Below are positions 46,756 through 54,811 of a stretch of DNA of 64,000 bases, in pieces. Source of the DNA: Pseudokineococcus marinus (lineage in GTDB: Bacteria > Actinomycetota > Actinomycetes > Actinomycetales > Quadrisphaeraceae). Position 1 is the first letter of the stretch, and the number at the start of each line of letters is the position of its first letter. Under the pieces are notes generated by a model. It was given only the letters and a program-made list of their open reading frames with translations, had not been told where the DNA came from and made no database searches. The stretch spans positions 62,001-126,000 of the forward strand of contig NZ_JBBHZZ010000006.1 in assembly GCF_037482405.1 (NCBI RefSeq), read 5' to 3'. The position numbers and the translations under genes were made by a program.

Positions 46756-47453
46756 AGCGCCTCCTTCACGTCGCCGCGGGCGCGGGCCCGCCGCACGCGG
46801 CTGCGGACGAACAGGGCGAGCAGGACGACGAGCACGGCGATGAAGGCGTGGTCGAGGTACTGGGCGTACTCCTCGACCCGCTCGAACTGCGACCCCAGGG
46901 CGTACCCCCCGCCGACGAGCAGGGCGTTCCACAGCAGGGAGCCCGCGCCCGTGAGGAGGCAGAAGCGCAGCAGCGGCATCCGCGTGGTCCCCGCCGGGAT
47001 CGAGACGAGGCTGCGCACGCCCGGCACGAGCCGCCCGAAGAAGACCGACGCGCCGCCGTGGCGGTGGAACCAGCCGACGGCGTGCTCGACCTCCTCGCGG
47101 TCGACGAAGGGGATGCGCGCCATCACCGCGACGGCGCGCCGCTCGCCGAGCGCCCGGCCGGCGGCGTAGAGCGCGAGCGCCCCGACGAGGGAGCCGAGCG
47201 TCGCGGCCACGAGCACGAGGACGAGGTCCATGCCGCCCTGCGCGGCGATGAAGCCGGCCAGCGGCAGGGTGACCTCGCTCGGCACGGGGGGCACGACCGT
47301 CTCGAGGACGGTGGCGACGAAGACGCCGGGCTCGCCGATGGCGGCGATGAAGCGCGCGAGCGCGCCGGACAGCCCGGTGAGGCCGCCGACGGCGTCGTCG
47401 ACCGACGTGGTGGCCAGGACGGCGGGGGCTGCGTCGAGGAGGGCGGGGCTCAT
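46752..47453 (-). CDS. DedA family membrane protein
   Basis: A 233-residue protein of the DedA/SNARE-associated family; relatives act in lipid carrier recycling and membrane homeostasis. Visible family features are ETVVPPVPSEVTLPLAGFIA, LGSLVGALALYAAGRALGER, FGRLVPGVRSLVSIPAGTTR and LLTGAGSLLWNALLVGGGYA. The conserved ET..P.PSE and R..P..R motifs are present. It is coupled to rimI upstream (ATGA) and tsaD downstream (GTGA), an unusual insertion within the t6A operon. Confidence 0.93.
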   Translation of the reverse strand: MSPALLDAAPAVLATTSVDDAVGGLTGLSGALARFIAAIGEPGVFVATVLETVVPPVPSEVTLPLAGFIAAQGGMDLVLVLVAATLGSLVGALALYAAGRALGERRAVAVMARIPFVDREEVEHAVGWFHRHGGASVFFGRLVPGVRSLVSIPAGTTRMPLLRFCLLTGAGSLLWNALLVGGGYALGSQFERVEEYAQYLDHAFIAVLVVLLALFVRSRVRRARARGDVKEAL

Positions 47454-47980
47454 GCGGGGCGGGCTCCGGGGTCGGCGGGGGCGGCGGCGGTGGCGTCGGC
47501 AGGCGGCGGTGGGCTCGTGCGGCGGCGCAGCACGAGGGCGTCGGCGCCGGGGCCGTAGTAGTCGCGGCGACGGGCCAGCTGCTCGAAGCCGTGCCGGGCG
47601 TAGAGGCGCCGCGCCGGGGCGTTCCCGGCGTCGACCTCGAGGAGCAGCGCGGTGGCGCCGAGGAGGGCCGCGTGCTGCTCGCACGCCACGAGGAGGGCGT
47701 CCCCGAGCCCGCGTCCGCGCGCCCAGGGGGCGGTGGCGATGGTCTGCACGTCGGCGTCGGGGCCGGCGGCGGCCGCGACCGCGTAGCCGGCGAGCGCCCC
47801 GTCGGCCGTGCGGGCCACCCAGGCGCCGCGGCCGGGAGCCGCCAGCTCGGACCAGAACAGCTCCGCGCTCCAGGCCGTCGGCCCGAAGAGGTCGGCCTCG
47901 AGGGCGGCGACCTCGGCGACGTCCCACCAGCGCAGGCGCGCCAGGGGGACGGGGGCGGGGGGTGCCGCGGTCGGGCTCAC
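47450..47980 (-). CDS. rimI: Ribosomal-protein-alanine N-acetyltransferase-like (GNAT)
   Basis: A 176-aa GNAT-fold acetyltransferase. The acetyl-CoA motif is IATAPWARGRGLGDALLVA, then ATALLLEVDAGNAPARRLYA and GFEQLARRRDYYGPGADALV, a RimI-type ending. RimI acetylates the N-terminus of ribosomal protein S18 in enterobacteria; in this operon position it is usually annotated rimI. The substrate in actinobacteria is less certain. Coupled by four-base overlaps to tsaB and the DedA gene. Confidence 0.9.
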   Translation of the reverse strand: MSPTAAPPAPVPLARLRWWDVAEVAALEADLFGPTAWSAELFWSELAAPGRGAWVARTADGALAGYAVAAAAGPDADVQTIATAPWARGRGLGDALLVACEQHAALLGATALLLEVDAGNAPARRLYARHGFEQLARRRDYYGPGADALVLRRRTSPPPPADATAAAPADPGARPA

Positions 47981-48732
47981 CGCGCCGCGCCGGCGGCGGT
48001 CGGCGGACGGCCCGGGGACGGCGCCGGACGGTCGGCCGTGGGGACGGCGTCGGGGCGGCGCAGGTAGAGCGGCTCCACGGGCACGAGGCCGAGGTGGCCG
48101 CGCCCGGCGAGCGCGTCGGCGGCCACGAGGCCGAGGGCCGCGGCCGCGGGGTCGAGGAGGTCCTCGACGCCCGGCAGGGCCGTCAGGTGCTCGCCGTAGA
48201 GGTGGACGCCGCGTCCCGCCCAGGCGGGGGCGCGCCCGGCGACGTCGGCCGCGGCGCCGACGCCCGGGCCGTCCACGAGGCGCAGCGCCGTCCCGTCCCT
48301 CCCGGCGTCCCGCTCCCCGTCCCCGCCGGTCGTCTCGTAGACGGCCCAGTGGACCTCGCGGCGGCGGGCGTCCGTCGCGACGCCGAAGCGGGCGGGCAGG
48401 GGGCGACCGGCCGCGACGAGGGCGTCGGCGCAGGCCCGGGCCAGCGCGTCGGGGCTGCGGACGCCGTGCACGGGCAGGCCGAGGGCGAGACCGAGCACCT
48501 GGGCGGCGGCCAGGCCGACGCGGAGCCCCGTGTAGGGGCCGGGCCCCACGCCGACGGCCACGCCCGCGAGGTCCCGGCGCGACGCGCCGGCCTCGGCGAG
48601 GACCTCCTCGACCATGGGCTGGAGGAGCTCGGCGTGCCGGCGCGCGTCGCCGGAGGTGCGGGACGCCAGCACCCGCCCGTCCGCCAGCACCGCCGCGCTC
48701 GCGACGGCGGAGGTGTCGAGGGCCAGCAGCAC
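47977..48732 (-). CDS. tsaB: tRNA threonylcarbamoyladenosine biosynthesis protein TsaB
   Basis: A catalytically inactive TsaD relative that scaffolds the t6A complex. The 251-aa protein has LLALDTSAVASAAVLADG at the N-terminus and GVAVGVGPGPYTGLRVGLAA near residue 58. The GTG at 48732 is chosen because TACCCT (complement 48739-48744) ends 6 bases upstream; longer frames upstream overlap that -10. It is first in tsaB-rimI-dedA-tsaD. Confidence 0.94.
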   Translation of the reverse strand: MLLALDTSAVASAAVLADGRVLASRTSGDARRHAELLQPMVEEVLAEAGASRRDLAGVAVGVGPGPYTGLRVGLAAAQVLGLALGLPVHGVRSPDALARACADALVAAGRPLPARFGVATDARRREVHWAVYETTGGDGERDAGRDGTALRLVDGPGVGAAADVAGRAPAWAGRGVHLYGEHLTALPGVEDLLDPAAAALGLVAADALAGRGHLGLVPVEPLYLRRPDAVPTADRPAPSPGRPPTAAGAAR

Positions 48733-48913
48733 CCCTCCAGGGTAGGTGGCCGGGCCGGGAGGACCGGACCTCGCGCCAGGAGCACCGGACCTCGCGCCGG
48801 GAGCCCGCCGGGTCGACGCGGGAAGGGCGGTGACCGGGGGGCACGGGGTCCGCGCCGAGGGGGCGGGGTCGGAGGCCGAGGGGGCGGGCGGGGTCGCGGC
48901 TAGGGTCCGGGCC

Positions 48914-49825
48914 GTGCCCGAGGCGACGACGCCGGTGGAGACCACCGCCGGTGCCCAGAGCTCCCGCCCGACGACCGGCGTCGGCGACGCCGTGCCCGAC
49001 GAGGGCGACGCCGCGCCCGTGCCCGACGGGGACGCCGCGCCCGTGCCCGACGAGGACGACGACGGGACGGTGTGGCGCGCCCTGCTGGACGGCCGCGTGC
49101 CCCCCGCGGAGGTCGCCCGCGACGCGGAGGACGCCGAGCTGCTGGCCCGCTACGGCCCCCTCGTCGCGGCCGGCCCACGGCTGGTGCTGGCCCAGCTCGG
49201 GCAGAGCCTCGACGGCTTCGTCGCGGCGCGCACCGGGGACGCCCGTCACGTGACCGGGGAGGAGGACCGGCGCCACCTGCACCGGCTGCGGGCGCTCGTC
49301 GACGCCGTCGTCGTGGGCGTGTCGACCGTGGCGGCCGACGACTGCCTGCTCACCGTCCGGGGCGTCAGCGGCCCCTCGCCGGTGCGCGTCGTCCTCGACC
49401 CGCGCGGCCGCGCGCCGCGCGCGGCCCGCCTGCTCGCGGAGGGGCCGCCGGTCCTGTGGTGCGTCGCCGGGGGCGCCGACGAGCCGGCGCCGCCGCCGCA
49501 CGTGGAGGTGGTGCGCCTGCCCGCCCCGGGCGGCGCCTTCGCCCCCGCGGAGGTGCTGGCGGCCCTCGCGACCCGCGGCCTGGGCCGCGTCCTCGTCGAG
49601 GGCGGGGGGCGCACCGTCTCCGCCTTCCTCGCCGCCGGCGTCCTCGACCGGCTCCTCGTGACGACGGCGCCCCTGCTGGTGGGCGACGGCGTGCCGGGGC
49701 TGCGCTTCGCCGGCGCGGACCGGCTCGCGGACGCCCTGCGACCGCCCGCCCGCCGCTTCGCGCTGGGCGAGGACTCCTGCCTCGAGCTCGACCTGGCGGC
49801 GGCGCGAGCGGCTCGACACCCCTAG
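48914..49825 (+). CDS. RibD C-terminal domain reductase (pyrimidine reductase-like)
   Basis: A 303-residue protein of the RibD_C/dihydrofolate-reductase-like family. An acidic, repetitive N-terminus (VPDEGDAAPVPDGDAAPVPD) of about 80 residues precedes the domain: RLVLAQLGQSLDGFVAAR, VDAVVVGVSTVAADDCLLTV and RVLVEGGGRTVSAFLAAG. The deaminase half of RibD is absent. It may reduce a ribosylamino-pyrimidine or a pterin-like substrate. The GTG follows TAGGGT (48901-48906) by 7 bases. It faces the membrane-protein operon tail-to-tail, sharing stop bases ctag. Confidence 0.87.
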   Translation: MPEATTPVETTAGAQSSRPTTGVGDAVPDEGDAAPVPDGDAAPVPDEDDDGTVWRALLDGRVPPAEVARDAEDAELLARYGPLVAAGPRLVLAQLGQSLDGFVAARTGDARHVTGEEDRRHLHRLRALVDAVVVGVSTVAADDCLLTVRGVSGPSPVRVVLDPRGRAPRAARLLAEGPPVLWCVAGGADEPAPPPHVEVVRLPAPGGAFAPAEVLAALATRGLGRVLVEGGGRTVSAFLAAGVLDRLLVTTAPLLVGDGVPGLRFAGADRLADALRPPARRFALGEDSCLELDLAAARAARHP

Positions 49826-50958
49826 GACGGCTCGGGGCCCCGGGCCGGCCCAGCGCTCCCGGACGGCCCAGCGCTCCCGGACGGCCCAGCGCTCCCGGAC
49901 GGCCCAGCGCTCCCGGACGGCTCGGCGCTCGGGGACGTCTCAGCGCGTCCGCGGGTCGCCCGCCCCGCGGTGACGACGTCCACGCCGAGGAGGGCGGCGC
50001 CCGGCGCGGCCGCGACGAGGACGAGGAGGCCGTACGCGAGGGCCGCCGTCGCGCCGTCGGCGGCGGGCAGGCCGGCGAGCGCGGCCGCCGACGCCGTCGC
50101 CGCCTCCCGCGGGCCGAAGCCGCCGACGCCCGCGGGCACGGCCATGCCGGCGAGCGCCGCGGTGGCGAGCAGGAGCAGCGCCCCCACCCCCCGGTGCGGC
50201 AGCACCTCGTGGGTGGGGTGCGGCAGCACCTCGTCGGTGGGATGCGGCAGCACCTCGTCGGTGGGGTGCGGCAGCACCTCGGCCGCGGCGAGGACGAACA
50301 GCAGCAGCAGCGGGGCGAGGCCCAGCACGGACCACCCGACGACGGCCGCCCCGGCGCGCGGGCCCAGCCGGCGCAGCGCCGGCGCGGCGACGGCGAGGGC
50401 CACGGCGGCGGTGACGGCGGCCAGGACGGCGGCGCCAGCGTCCCGGGTGGCGAGCGCCGCAGCACCCGCGGCGAGGAGCACCGCCACGCCGACCGCCCGC
50501 TCGCTGACGACGGCCGCTGCGCTGGCGCGCGTCCCTCCGGGGCCGCTCCCGCGCCCGCGCACCGCGCGGGCGGCGCTGCCGGCGACGCCGCCCGGCACGA
50601 GGACGTCGAGGGCCTGCGCCCGCAGGTACTCGGCGACCGCGCGACGGCGCGCGGGGACGGGCGCGCCGGGGAAGGCGCGCACCACGGCGCGCCAGCGCAG
50701 GGCCTGCGCCGTCGTGGCGGCGAGGCCCAGGGCGAGCGCGGCCAGCAGGAGCGGGGGGCGCAGGACGCCGACGGCGTCCGCGGCGGGCTCGCGGCCGACG
50801 ACGAGCAGGACCGCCACGAGGAGCGCGGCGCCGAGGGCCACCCGCGCCAGCGCCCGGAGCGCCGGCCGGGCGGGCGGGCGGCGAGCGGTCCGACCGCCGG
50901 GGCCCGGACGGACGCGGACCTGCGGGTCGTCCGACGGGCGACCCGGCGCGGACGCCAC
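49822..50958 (-). CDS. Lysylphosphatidylglycerol-synthase-type (UPF0104) membrane protein
   Basis: A 378-residue protein with about eight hydrophobic segments, like the flippase/transport domain of MprF and related UPF0104 proteins. Visible features are LRWRAVVRAFPGAPVPARRR, EYLRAQALDVLVPGGVAGSA and MAVPAGVGGFGPREAATA. It lacks the aminoacyl-transfer domain. Two minisatellites lie in the gene: a loop of EVLPHPTD repeats and a Ser-Ala-Gly-Pro tail. It begins one base after the methyltransferase stop. A role in moving a lipid-linked product is inferred. Confidence 0.82.
   Translation of the reverse strand: MASAPGRPSDDPQVRVRPGPGGRTARRPPARPALRALARVALGAALLVAVLLVVGREPAADAVGVLRPPLLLAALALGLAATTAQALRWRAVVRAFPGAPVPARRRAVAEYLRAQALDVLVPGGVAGSAARAVRGRGSGPGGTRASAAAVVSERAVGVAVLLAAGAAALATRDAGAAVLAAVTAAVALAVAAPALRRLGPRAGAAVVGWSVLGLAPLLLLFVLAAAEVLPHPTDEVLPHPTDEVLPHPTHEVLPHRGVGALLLLATAALAGMAVPAGVGGFGPREAATASAAALAGLPAADGATAALAYGLLVLVAAAPGAALLGVDVVTAGRATRGRAETSPSAEPSGSAGPSGSAGPSGSAGPSGSAGPARGPEPS
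49851..49922. repeat. 18-bp tandem repeat, four copies
   Basis: cagcgctcccggacggcc repeated four times with one change, inside the 3' end of the UPF0104 gene, encoding GSAGPS units. Confidence 0.95.
50193..50288. repeat. 24-bp tandem repeat, four copies
   Basis: Units starting ggtgcggcagcacctcgt repeat at 50193, 50217, 50241 and 50265 within the UPF0104 gene. They encode EVLPHPTD units between membrane segments. Confidence 0.95.
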
Positions 50959-50959
50959 G

Positions 50960-52006
50960 TCAGCCGCGCGCCACGTCGGGCAGCGCGAGGAGGTCCACGT
51001 GGACGACGACGGCGCCGAGCGCGCCCGCCCGCGCCTGCCCCTCCCGGGCGCGCGACCACCGCGCCGCCGCAGCGGCGAGGGCGCCGTCGTGCTCGACGGC
51101 GGCCTCCGCCCGCCCGCGCGCCCACGCGGCGAGCAGGTCGGCGTCGCCCCCGCCGCCCGACGGCGAGGCCGTCCCGAGCCGCCACGGCGAGGGCGCGGTG
51201 AGGACCTGCAGGCCCGCGGACCCGAGCCGCTCGACCACGGGCGCGACGGCGTCCGGGCCGAGGCGCCCGCCCCGGCGCTGGTGGGCGTCGAAGGCCGCGG
51301 CCAGCTCGGCGTCCAGCGGGTCCGGCGGGTCGAGCCGCACCTCGCCGGTCACGCTCAGCGCCACGAGCAGCGGGACGCCCGCGGCGACGACCGCCGCCGC
51401 GAGGACCTCGACCTCGGCGGGGCGCAGGAGGTCCAGCAGCGCCGTCGCCGTCACGAGGTCCGGCCGGCCGGCGCCGTCGGTCGCTCCCTCGCCCGGCGCG
51501 CCCGTCCCGCGCAGGAGGTCAGCGGCGTGGGACAGGTCGCCCAGCACGCGGCGCGCCCCGCGACCGGTCGCGCCCGGCGCGGCGCCCGCGCGCGCGAGGA
51601 GGTCCGCGTCGTGGTCGAGCAGCGTCCACCGCGCCTCGTGCCCCAGGCGCGCGCGCAGGCGGGGCGCGAGCCAGCGGGCGCCCGCCCCGGTGCCCGCCCC
51701 GACGTCGAGCACGTGCGGCCCTCCCGCGCCCGGCGACCGACCGGCCCGGTCCCCGCCCTCGCGGCCGGTGCGCTCGACCAGCGCCGCGGCGAGCGGTCCG
51801 AGCAGCGCGTCGGCGGCCTCGTCGCGCGCGCGGGCGTCCTCCGCCTCGCGCAGCGCCAGCCAGTCCGCGGGCACGGGCCGCTCGAGCGACGCTCCGCCCG
51901 CGGAGGCGTCGGCTCCGCCCGCGGAGGCGTCGGCTCCGCCCGCGGAGGCGTCGGCTCCGCCCGCGGAGGTGTCGGCTCCGCCCGCGGGGGCGTCGCCGCT
52001 CGTCAC
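50960..52006 (-). CDS. Class I SAM-dependent methyltransferase-like protein
   Basis: A 348-residue protein. Its first 40 residues are heptad repeats (GGADASA type, five 21-bp DNA units at about 51890-51990). The SAM site is HVLDVGAGTGAGARWLAPRL near residue 98, then LLDHDADLLARA and PDLVTATALLDLL in the motif IV region. The target is unknown; it has the general form of small-molecule methyltransferases. The GTG overlaps the glycosyltransferase stop by four bases. Confidence 0.82.
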   Translation of the reverse strand: MTSGDAPAGGADTSAGGADASAGGADASAGGADASAGGASLERPVPADWLALREAEDARARDEAADALLGPLAAALVERTGREGGDRAGRSPGAGGPHVLDVGAGTGAGARWLAPRLRARLGHEARWTLLDHDADLLARAGAAPGATGRGARRVLGDLSHAADLLRGTGAPGEGATDGAGRPDLVTATALLDLLRPAEVEVLAAAVVAAGVPLLVALSVTGEVRLDPPDPLDAELAAAFDAHQRRGGRLGPDAVAPVVERLGSAGLQVLTAPSPWRLGTASPSGGGGDADLLAAWARGRAEAAVEHDGALAAAAARWSRAREGQARAGALGAVVVHVDLLALPDVARG

Positions 52007-53199
52007 GGCGCCAGACCCAGCCCGTCGACGACGGCGCGGGCCGTCGCCTCCCAGCCCGGCAGCTCGGCCCCCCGTCGACGAGCCGCCGCGCGGGCACGCC
52101 CCAGCGGTCCCGCCGGGTCGTCGGCGCCGGTGAGGAGGCGGCGCAGGGCGTGCTCGAGGGCGACGGCGTCGCCCGCCGGGACGAGGGCGCCGGGCAGGTC
52201 GGCGGTCTCCTCGGCGCCCCCCTCGGGGGCGTCCCCTTCGCCGACGCCCAGCACCTCGGCGGACCCCGTGCCCGCGGCGACGACGGCCGGCACGCCGCGG
52301 GCCAGCCCCTCCGCGACGGCCATGCCCCAGGGCTCGGCCCGGCTGGGCAGGAGGACGAGGTCGGCGGCGTGCCGCACCGCGTCCAGGGCCGCGCCGCCCA
52401 CGGCCCCCGTGACGGCGACCCGGTCGGCCAGCCCGTGCGCCTCGACGGCGGCCTGCACGCGCGCCGTGTACGCCGGGTCGCGCCGGTCGTCGCCGACGAG
52501 CCCGGCGGTCCACGGGAGGTCGGTGAGCCGGGCCAGCGCGGCGACGACGACGTCCTGGGCCTTGCGCGGCACCACCGCCGCCAGGTGGAGCAGGAACGGC
52601 GGGCTCGACCCGGCGGCGGGCGCGGCGGCGTCCGTGCCCGGCCGGGCGACGACGACGGGCGGTGCGGCGCCCCCCGCCGCCCGCGGCAGGCGGGCGGCGA
52701 GCCAGGCGCTGGGCGCGACGACGCCGGCGACGGCCGCGAGCGCCCGCGCCTCCAGCCCCGCGAGGTGCTCGGCGCGCGCGGACGCGAGGCCCGTCTCCTC
52801 GTGCAGGGGCAGGTGCACGAGCAGGTGCGCGCGCACCCCGGCGTCCCGCGCCCGCTCGAGCACGTCGGGGGCGCCGGAGCCCACGAGCCCGTCGACGAGG
52901 ACGACGCCCTCCGCCGAGGCGTCGAGCACGGCGGCGAGGAGGCGCTCGCGGTCCTCCGCGCCGCCCCCGGGCCAGTCCCCCGGCACCGGGACGAGGCGCG
53001 CGTCGACCCCGAGGTCGCCGAGGGCGTCGACGAGCCGGCGGTCGTAGGCGCTGCCGCCGCTCTCGGCCGCGGGCCCCGATCCCGCGCCGCCGAGTCCCGC
53101 GCCGCCGGGGCCCGCGCCGCCGGGGCCCGCGCCGCCGGGGCCCGCGCCGCCGGGGCCCGCGACGGGAGGAGCGGGGGCGACGAGCCGCAGCCCCTTCAC
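52003..53199 (-). CDS. GT-B glycosyltransferase (GT4-like)
   Basis: A 398-residue protein with a two-Rossmann GT-B layout. After the first strand (GLRLVAPAP) there are five GAGPG repeats (15-bp DNA units, about 53082-53160), an unusual insertion near the acceptor-site loop. The C-terminal half has FLLHLAAVVPRKAQDVVVAA, GLVGDDRRDPAYTARVQAAV and LLPSRAEPWGMAVAEGLARG with the EPWGMAVAEG (E-x7-E-like) donor motif. Donor and acceptor are unknown. Its start overlaps the pterin-synthase-like gene by four bases. Confidence 0.85.
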   Translation of the reverse strand: MKGLRLVAPAPPVAGPGGAGPGGAGPGGAGPGGAGLGGAGSGPAAESGGSAYDRRLVDALGDLGVDARLVPVPGDWPGGGAEDRERLLAAVLDASAEGVVLVDGLVGSGAPDVLERARDAGVRAHLLVHLPLHEETGLASARAEHLAGLEARALAAVAGVVAPSAWLAARLPRAAGGAAPPVVVARPGTDAAAPAAGSSPPFLLHLAAVVPRKAQDVVVAALARLTDLPWTAGLVGDDRRDPAYTARVQAAVEAHGLADRVAVTGAVGGAALDAVRHAADLVLLPSRAEPWGMAVAEGLARGVPAVVAAGTGSAEVLGVGEGDAPEGGAEETADLPGALVPAGDAVALEHALRRLLTGADDPAGPLGRARAAARRRGAELPGWEATARAVVDGLGLAP

Positions 53200-53642
53200 G
53201 CCGCTCCCCCGGCACGACGGGCCACGAGGTCGACGCTGACGCCCGCGGCCGCCCGGGGCGTCTCGCGCAGCACGACGTCGAGCCGCAGGAGGTCCTCGAC
53301 GTGCGGCGCCAGGGCGGGGGCCGCCAGGAGCGCCTCGGCGACGTGGCACGCCACCACCTCGGTGGTCGTGAGGAGCCCCGCGAAGGCCGGGTGCTCGTCG
53401 AGGTCGCGGTAGTCGATGTCGGCGAGGACCGCGCGCAGCGCGGCCGTCGCGGCCCCGATGTCGAGCACGACGCCGGTGGCGTCGAGCCCGTCGCGCCAGA
53501 AGGTGGCGGCGACGTCGTACGTCGCGCCGTGCTTGCCCTGCGCCGGGCCGAAGGCCGGGTGCGGCAGGGAGTGGGCGACCATCACGTGGTCCTCGACGAC
53601 GACCGAGAACGTCGTCCCGGGGCTTCGCGGGGGCGGGGTCAT
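53196..53642 (-). CDS. 6-pyruvoyltetrahydropterin synthase/QueD-like protein, degenerate zinc site
   Basis: A 148-residue T-fold protein. TFSVVVEDHVMVAHSLPHPA and GKHGATYDVAATFWRDGL align with QueD/PTPS, followed by VVLDIGAATAALRAVLADID and DYRDLDEHPAF, typical of the family. In QueD the zinc ligands are H and H-x-H; here H24 and H38 are kept but the HxH motif reads H-G-A (A40), and the catalytic Cys is missing. It may act on a pterin or 7-deazaguanine-like precursor by a changed mechanism, or only bind one. The ATG is coupled to the upstream dehydrogenase (ATGA). Confidence 0.8.
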   Translation of the reverse strand: MTPPPRSPGTTFSVVVEDHVMVAHSLPHPAFGPAQGKHGATYDVAATFWRDGLDATGVVLDIGAATAALRAVLADIDYRDLDEHPAFAGLLTTTEVVACHVAEALLAAPALAPHVEDLLRLDVVLRETPRAAAGVSVDLVARRAGGAA

Positions 53643-54796
53643 GCCGGTCGGTCCTCCGGGTCGGCGAGGGGGTGGTCGACGACGAGGCACGGCGCGTCCA
53701 GCTCCCCGGCCGCCAGGGAGACGAGGGCGGCCGGCAGCTCCGCGAGCGGCACCGAGACCGGCACGAGGGCGTCGAGCGCGTCGTCGCGCAGCAGCTCGAG
53801 GGCCAGCGCCAGCCGCTCGCGGGTGGTGCGGCGCGCGCGGCGGGACGCCGCGACGGCGCCGACCTGGCTGGCGCGCACGACGAGGCGGCGGGCGTGGAAG
53901 TCGGCGCCGAGGGCGACGGAGACCTCCCGGTCGCCGTACCAGGACAGCTCCACGAGCTCGCCCTCGTCGCCGAGCAGCTCGAGGCCGCGCGACAGCCCGG
54001 CGCCGGTGGCCGAGCAGTGGAGGACGAGGTCGCAGCCGTCGGCGGCGTCCGCGGGCGCGACGACGTCGACGCCGAGCGAGGCGGCCACGGCGGCGCGCGC
54101 GGGGTCGGGCTCGAGCACCTGCAACCGCCCGAGGGGGAAGGAGCGCAGCAGCGCCGCCACCGAGCAGCCGATCATCCCGGCGCCGACGACGGCGACGCGG
54201 TCCCCGAGGCGCGGGCCGGCGTCCCAGAGGGCGTTGAGGGCGGTCTCGACCGCACCGGCGAGGACGGCGCGGCGGGCCGGGACGCCGTCGGGCACGGGCA
54301 CCAGCGCCGCGGCCGGCACGACGAAGCGGTCCTGGTGGGGGTGGAGGCAGAACACGGTGCGCCCGAGCAGGTCCGGCGGCCCCTCGGCGACGACGCCGAC
54401 GGCCAGGTACCCGTACTTGACGGGCGCCTCGGGCGTCGGCGCCCGGAGGTCGCCGACGCCGAAGGGCGCGCGCATGAGGTCCGCCACCCGCGCGGGCACC
54501 CCGCCGCGGTGGACGAGCAGCTCGCTGCCCCGGCTGACGCCCGTGTGCAGGACCTCGACGAGCGCCTCGCCGTCGCCCGGGGCGGGCAGCGGCTCGGTGC
54601 GGAGCTCGCCCGTGCCCGGGCCGGTGGTCCAGTACGCCGTCGCGACGCCCCGCGCACCGGGCGACGGGGACGCGGACGACCCCCCGCTCGCCCGTCCGCC
54701 CGCCCGGCCCGGCACCTCGCCGTCGGCGGGCACGGAGGGTGACGCCGCCCCGGCCCCGCCGGGGTCTGGCGCCGGGGCGTGACCGGACGTGACCAT
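53639..54796 (-). CDS. MDR-type zinc-binding dehydrogenase-like protein
   Basis: A 385-residue medium-chain dehydrogenase/reductase. After a disordered start of about 50 residues come LHTGVSRGSELLVHRGGVPA, VKYGYLAVGVVAEG, VFCLHPHQDRFVVPA and the Rossmann motif VAVVGAGMIGCSVAALL. No structural zinc loop and no GHE catalytic motif are visible, so zinc use is doubtful. The ATG at 54796 follows TAGGGT (complement 54806-54811) by 9 bases. It is first in a tightly overlapped five-gene operon ending at the UPF0104 gene. Confidence 0.82.
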   Translation of the reverse strand: MVTSGHAPAPDPGGAGAASPSVPADGEVPGRAGGRASGGSSASPSPGARGVATAYWTTGPGTGELRTEPLPAPGDGEALVEVLHTGVSRGSELLVHRGGVPARVADLMRAPFGVGDLRAPTPEAPVKYGYLAVGVVAEGPPDLLGRTVFCLHPHQDRFVVPAAALVPVPDGVPARRAVLAGAVETALNALWDAGPRLGDRVAVVGAGMIGCSVAALLRSFPLGRLQVLEPDPARAAVAASLGVDVVAPADAADGCDLVLHCSATGAGLSRGLELLGDEGELVELSWYGDREVSVALGADFHARRLVVRASQVGAVAASRRARRTTRERLALALELLRDDALDALVPVSVPLAELPAALVSLAAGELDAPCLVVDHPLADPEDRPA

Positions 54797-54811
54797 GGTG
54801 CGGTGACCCTA
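54791..54811. promoter_or_regulatory. Interlocked divergent leaderless promoters
   Basis: The two start codons are six bases apart. The minus-strand -10 (TAGGGT, complement 54806-54811) lies in codons 2-3 of the plus gene. A possible plus-strand -10 (GACCAT, 54791-54796) covers the start codon of the minus gene. RNA polymerase could probably not occupy both at once. Confidence 0.55.
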
